In this document: positions 5,732-6,746 of the stretch, piece after piece
Numbering within the stretch: the first letter of the stretch is position 1
How the letters are laid out: each line of letters starts with the position of its first letter
Origin: Nitrospirota bacterium
GTDB taxonomy: Bacteria; Nitrospirota; UBA9217
Direction: 5' to 3'
NCBI GenBank assembly: GCA_021788515.1
Contig: JAJYKN010000074.1
Span: 1 to 6,746, forward strand
Length of the DNA stretch: 6,746 bases
Translations under genes and position numbers: made by a program
Notes under the pieces: model-generated
What the model was told of the DNA's origin: nothing
The model's input: the letters and a program-made list of their open reading frames with translations, nothing else
The model's database searches: none

Positions 5732-5785
5732 TTCACTGAACAGTTAATAATAATATAAAATATAAAACCTCTATCCGCAATGTAA

Positions 5786-5876
5786 TCTCCTCCTGTAAAA
5801 AGACAAAACAGAGTATGGAAGCTTTGTTGCTCGGCTTTATGCGAATGAGAAATGCTTTTGGAGTGAAAGGAGGTGA
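5786..5876 (+). promoter_or_regulatory. Leader with possible anti-Shine-Dalgarno pairing
   Basis: TCTCCTCCT at 5786-5794 can pair with the Shine-Dalgarno AGGAGGTGA at 5868-5876, with 8 of 9 positions complementary and one U/U mismatch. In the mRNA this would close a loop of about 73 nt and hide the ribosome binding site. This is a candidate RNA switch read by eye; no known riboswitch class is recognised. Confidence 0.3.
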
Positions 5877-5884
5877 ACAGGACG

Positions 5885-6199
5885 ATGCACAAGCTCATTG
5901 TTGCAGCGCTGGCTATCATGGTATTTTTTGTTTCGGCGGTCCCGGTATTTGCAGTATCCGCAGGAAAAACAGTAGAATTCTCGGGCAAAGGCGCGGGTAA
6001 AGTAGTCTTCGACGGGAAAGCCCACGCAAAAGCAAAATGCAATGAGTGTCATCCGGCCATCTTCAAGATGAAGAAGGGCGCGACCACGATGACCATGAAG
6101 GACATGGAGGCCGGAAAAGGCTGCGGTGCTTGCCATAACGGCGCCAAGGCGTTCGGAGTGAAAGATGCTTCGAGCTGTGGTAAATGTCATAAGAAATAG
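5885..6199 (+). CDS. Periplasmic c7-type triheme cytochrome (second copy)
   Basis: The 104-residue precursor has a Sec signal peptide (likely cleavage after VFA ending at 23) and three CXXCH motifs: CNECH 52-56, CGACH 80-84 and CGKCH 98-102. By hand alignment the mature part is identical to the first copy at about 50 of 78 positions, so the two are paralogs. Outside the motifs the mature protein has a single histidine, H47. At most one heme can therefore be bis-His without an outside ligand. M62, M71 and M74 match methionines in the first copy and are likely distal ligands. The ATG at 5885 is preferred to a GTG at 5873 because AAAGGAGGTGA (5866-5876) lies 8 nt upstream of it and contains that GTG. 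It is probably a soluble electron carrier with different potential or timing from the first copy. Confidence 0.9.
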   Translation: MHKLIVAALAIMVFFVSAVPVFAVSAGKTVEFSGKGAGKVVFDGKAHAKAKCNECHPAIFKMKKGATTMTMKDMEAGKGCGACHNGAKAFGVKDASSCGKCHKK

Positions 6200-6213
6200 C
6201 TGGTCTTTATCAG

Positions 6214-6246
6214 AAAAGCCATCACCGCATCGGGTGATGGCTTTTT
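6214..6246 (+). terminator. Rho-independent terminator after the second c7 cytochrome
   Basis: GCCATCACC (6218-6226) and GGTGATGGC (6233-6241) form a perfect 9-bp stem with a 6-nt loop. It is flanked by AAAA before and TTTTT after, and the stem starts 18 bp after the stop. Confidence 0.93.
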
Positions 6247-6371
6247 GTTACTTTTTTTGCAGCAAAAGAGAGAAATCAATCCCCCCTGGCTGAATGTTGC
6301 TGGAAACGCGAGAAGCCGGAAGTTTCTGCATAGGGGCATCATGCAACTCATTGGACGGCTTCGATTGTCTG

Positions 6372-6401
6372 TTGATCTTTTTTTTCCATACTGGGTATCA
6401 T
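6372..6401 (+). promoter_or_regulatory. Possible promoter of the hemerythrin-like gene
   Basis: TTGATC (6372-6377) and TATCAT (6396-6401) are 18 bp apart and match the sigma70 consensus at 4 and 5 of 6 positions. The predicted start near 6408 would give a leader of about 30 nt. The upstream terminator at 6214-6246 means this gene needs a promoter somewhere in 6247-6420, but this one is only a moderate match. Confidence 0.35.
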
Positions 6402-6423
6402 GCCGATGTTCACTACCGTAGAC

Positions 6424-6429
6424 AGGAGG
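6424..6429 (+). promoter_or_regulatory. Ribosome binding site deciding a TTG start
   Basis: AGGAGG lies 7 nt before the TTG at 6437. An in-frame TAG at 6419-6421 excludes any start further upstream, and no ATG occurs in frame until residue 77. Together these fix TTG as the start codon. Confidence 0.8.
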
Positions 6430-6436
6430 TTGCATC

Positions 6437-6746
6437 TTGGCACTCACATCACCCCCATCGCTTAAGCGAGAGCACGAAGAGCTCCACGCGGAACTTGTCG
6501 CCGCGACTCAGGCAGGCGGCAAAACCGGCATTACCGCCCAAGCTGTAGCACGGGCACTGCATCCACATTTTGCGAAAGAAGAGGAGTACGCCCTGCCTCC
6601 GCTGGGTCTTCTGACACATCTGGCGAAAGGCGAGCTTCCGGAGAACCGGGAAACTGTCATCTCAATGACGGACAGGTTGAAAAAGGACTTCAGCCACATG
6701 CTGCATGAACATAAGGCTATTGTTATCGAGCTTCACAAACTGATGG
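6437..6746 (+). CDS. Hemerythrin-like (HHE domain) protein, N-terminal part (partial at 3' edge)
   Basis: The first 103 residues are visible, from a TTG start at 6437. The sequence is a helical HHE-type domain. Candidate diiron ligands are H13 and H17 in REHEELH, H42 and H44 with E48-E50 in LHPHFAKEEE, and H87, H90 and H92 in SHMLHEH. No signal peptide or membrane segment is present, so it is cytoplasmic. Hemerythrin-like proteins bind O2, sense oxygen or handle iron or nitric oxide; the substrate cannot be read here. Downstream of a set of respiratory cytochromes in a likely anaerobe, a role in oxygen or NO defence is plausible, but this is inference. It lies behind the terminator at 6214-6246 and is transcribed separately. 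Confidence 0.82.
   Translation, partial: MALTSPPSLKREHEELHAELVAATQAGGKTGITAQAVARALHPHFAKEEEYALPPLGLLTHLAKGELPENRETVISMTDRLKKDFSHMLHEHKAIVIELHKLM

Larger units (their letters stand above)
5598..5884. other. Intergenic region between the two c7 genes
   Basis: The two cytochrome genes are 340 bp apart. After the terminator the stretch holds a GTCAT-C-ATGAC palindrome (5650-5660), a further GTCAT at 5668-5672, a promoter (5703-5731) and a leader of about 147 nt for the second gene. An ORF from ATG 5599 (49 codons) has no family resemblance, starts inside the terminator T-tract region and is not considered a gene. Confidence 0.6.

Noticed and set aside
5599..5747. Possible 49-codon gene after the first terminator
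   Set aside because: It begins in the terminator T-tract, contains the promoter of the next gene and has no recognisable pattern. GAGGG before it is part of the terminator stem.

Overview
The window looks like chromosomal DNA from a Gram-negative, probably anaerobic respiratory bacterium, most like the Desulfuromonadales/Desulfobacterota or Nitrospirota. That placement is an inference from four things: the density of c-type heme proteins, the menaquinol-type NrfD complex, the c7-type triheme cytochromes and the atpZ-atpI pair. No ribosomal RNA or other taxonomic marker is present, so the phylum stays open. All genes lie on the + strand. No tRNA, CRISPR array, insertion sequence or phage feature was seen.

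Layout. (1) 1-295: the 3' end of hemL (glutamate-1-semialdehyde aminomutase, the C5 route to heme). (2) 296-522: a gap with inverted repeats. (3) 523-3846: a tight run of five genes: atpZ, atpI, a membrane-anchored tetraheme cytochrome, a Tat-exported four-cluster [4Fe-4S] protein and an NrfD-type quinol oxidoreductase. The last three overlap by 4 bp and 1 bp, and a strong terminator (3890-3918) closes the run. (4) 4009-5122: a gene with its own sigma70-like promoter, encoding a single-span NapC/NrfH-like cytochrome with 11 CXXCH motifs. (5) 5224-5544 and 5885-6199: two paralogous small periplasmic triheme cytochromes. Each is followed by an intrinsic terminator; the second has its own promoter and a long leader. 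(6) From 6437: the 5' part of a hemerythrin-like gene starting with TTG.

How the genes may work together. About 5 kb encodes 21 predicted covalent hemes and four [4Fe-4S] clusters. The likely picture is two membrane entry points that could take electrons from (mena)quinol: the NrfD complex, in the same J-O-P subunit order as DsrJOP and like the Cbc menaquinol oxidoreductases of Geobacter, and the 11-heme NrfH-like protein. Both would hand electrons to small soluble triheme shuttles in the periplasm, for delivery to a terminal reductase or outer-membrane conduit not in this window. No catalytic subunit (molybdopterin enzyme, DsrMK, NrfA) and no porin is present, so the final acceptor cannot be read from here. 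The most unusual points are the fusion of the redox operon to atpZI where atpB/atpE would be expected, the 11-heme extension of an NrfH-like quinol module, and the shortage of histidine axial ligands in the two small cytochromes, which suggests His/Met hemes.
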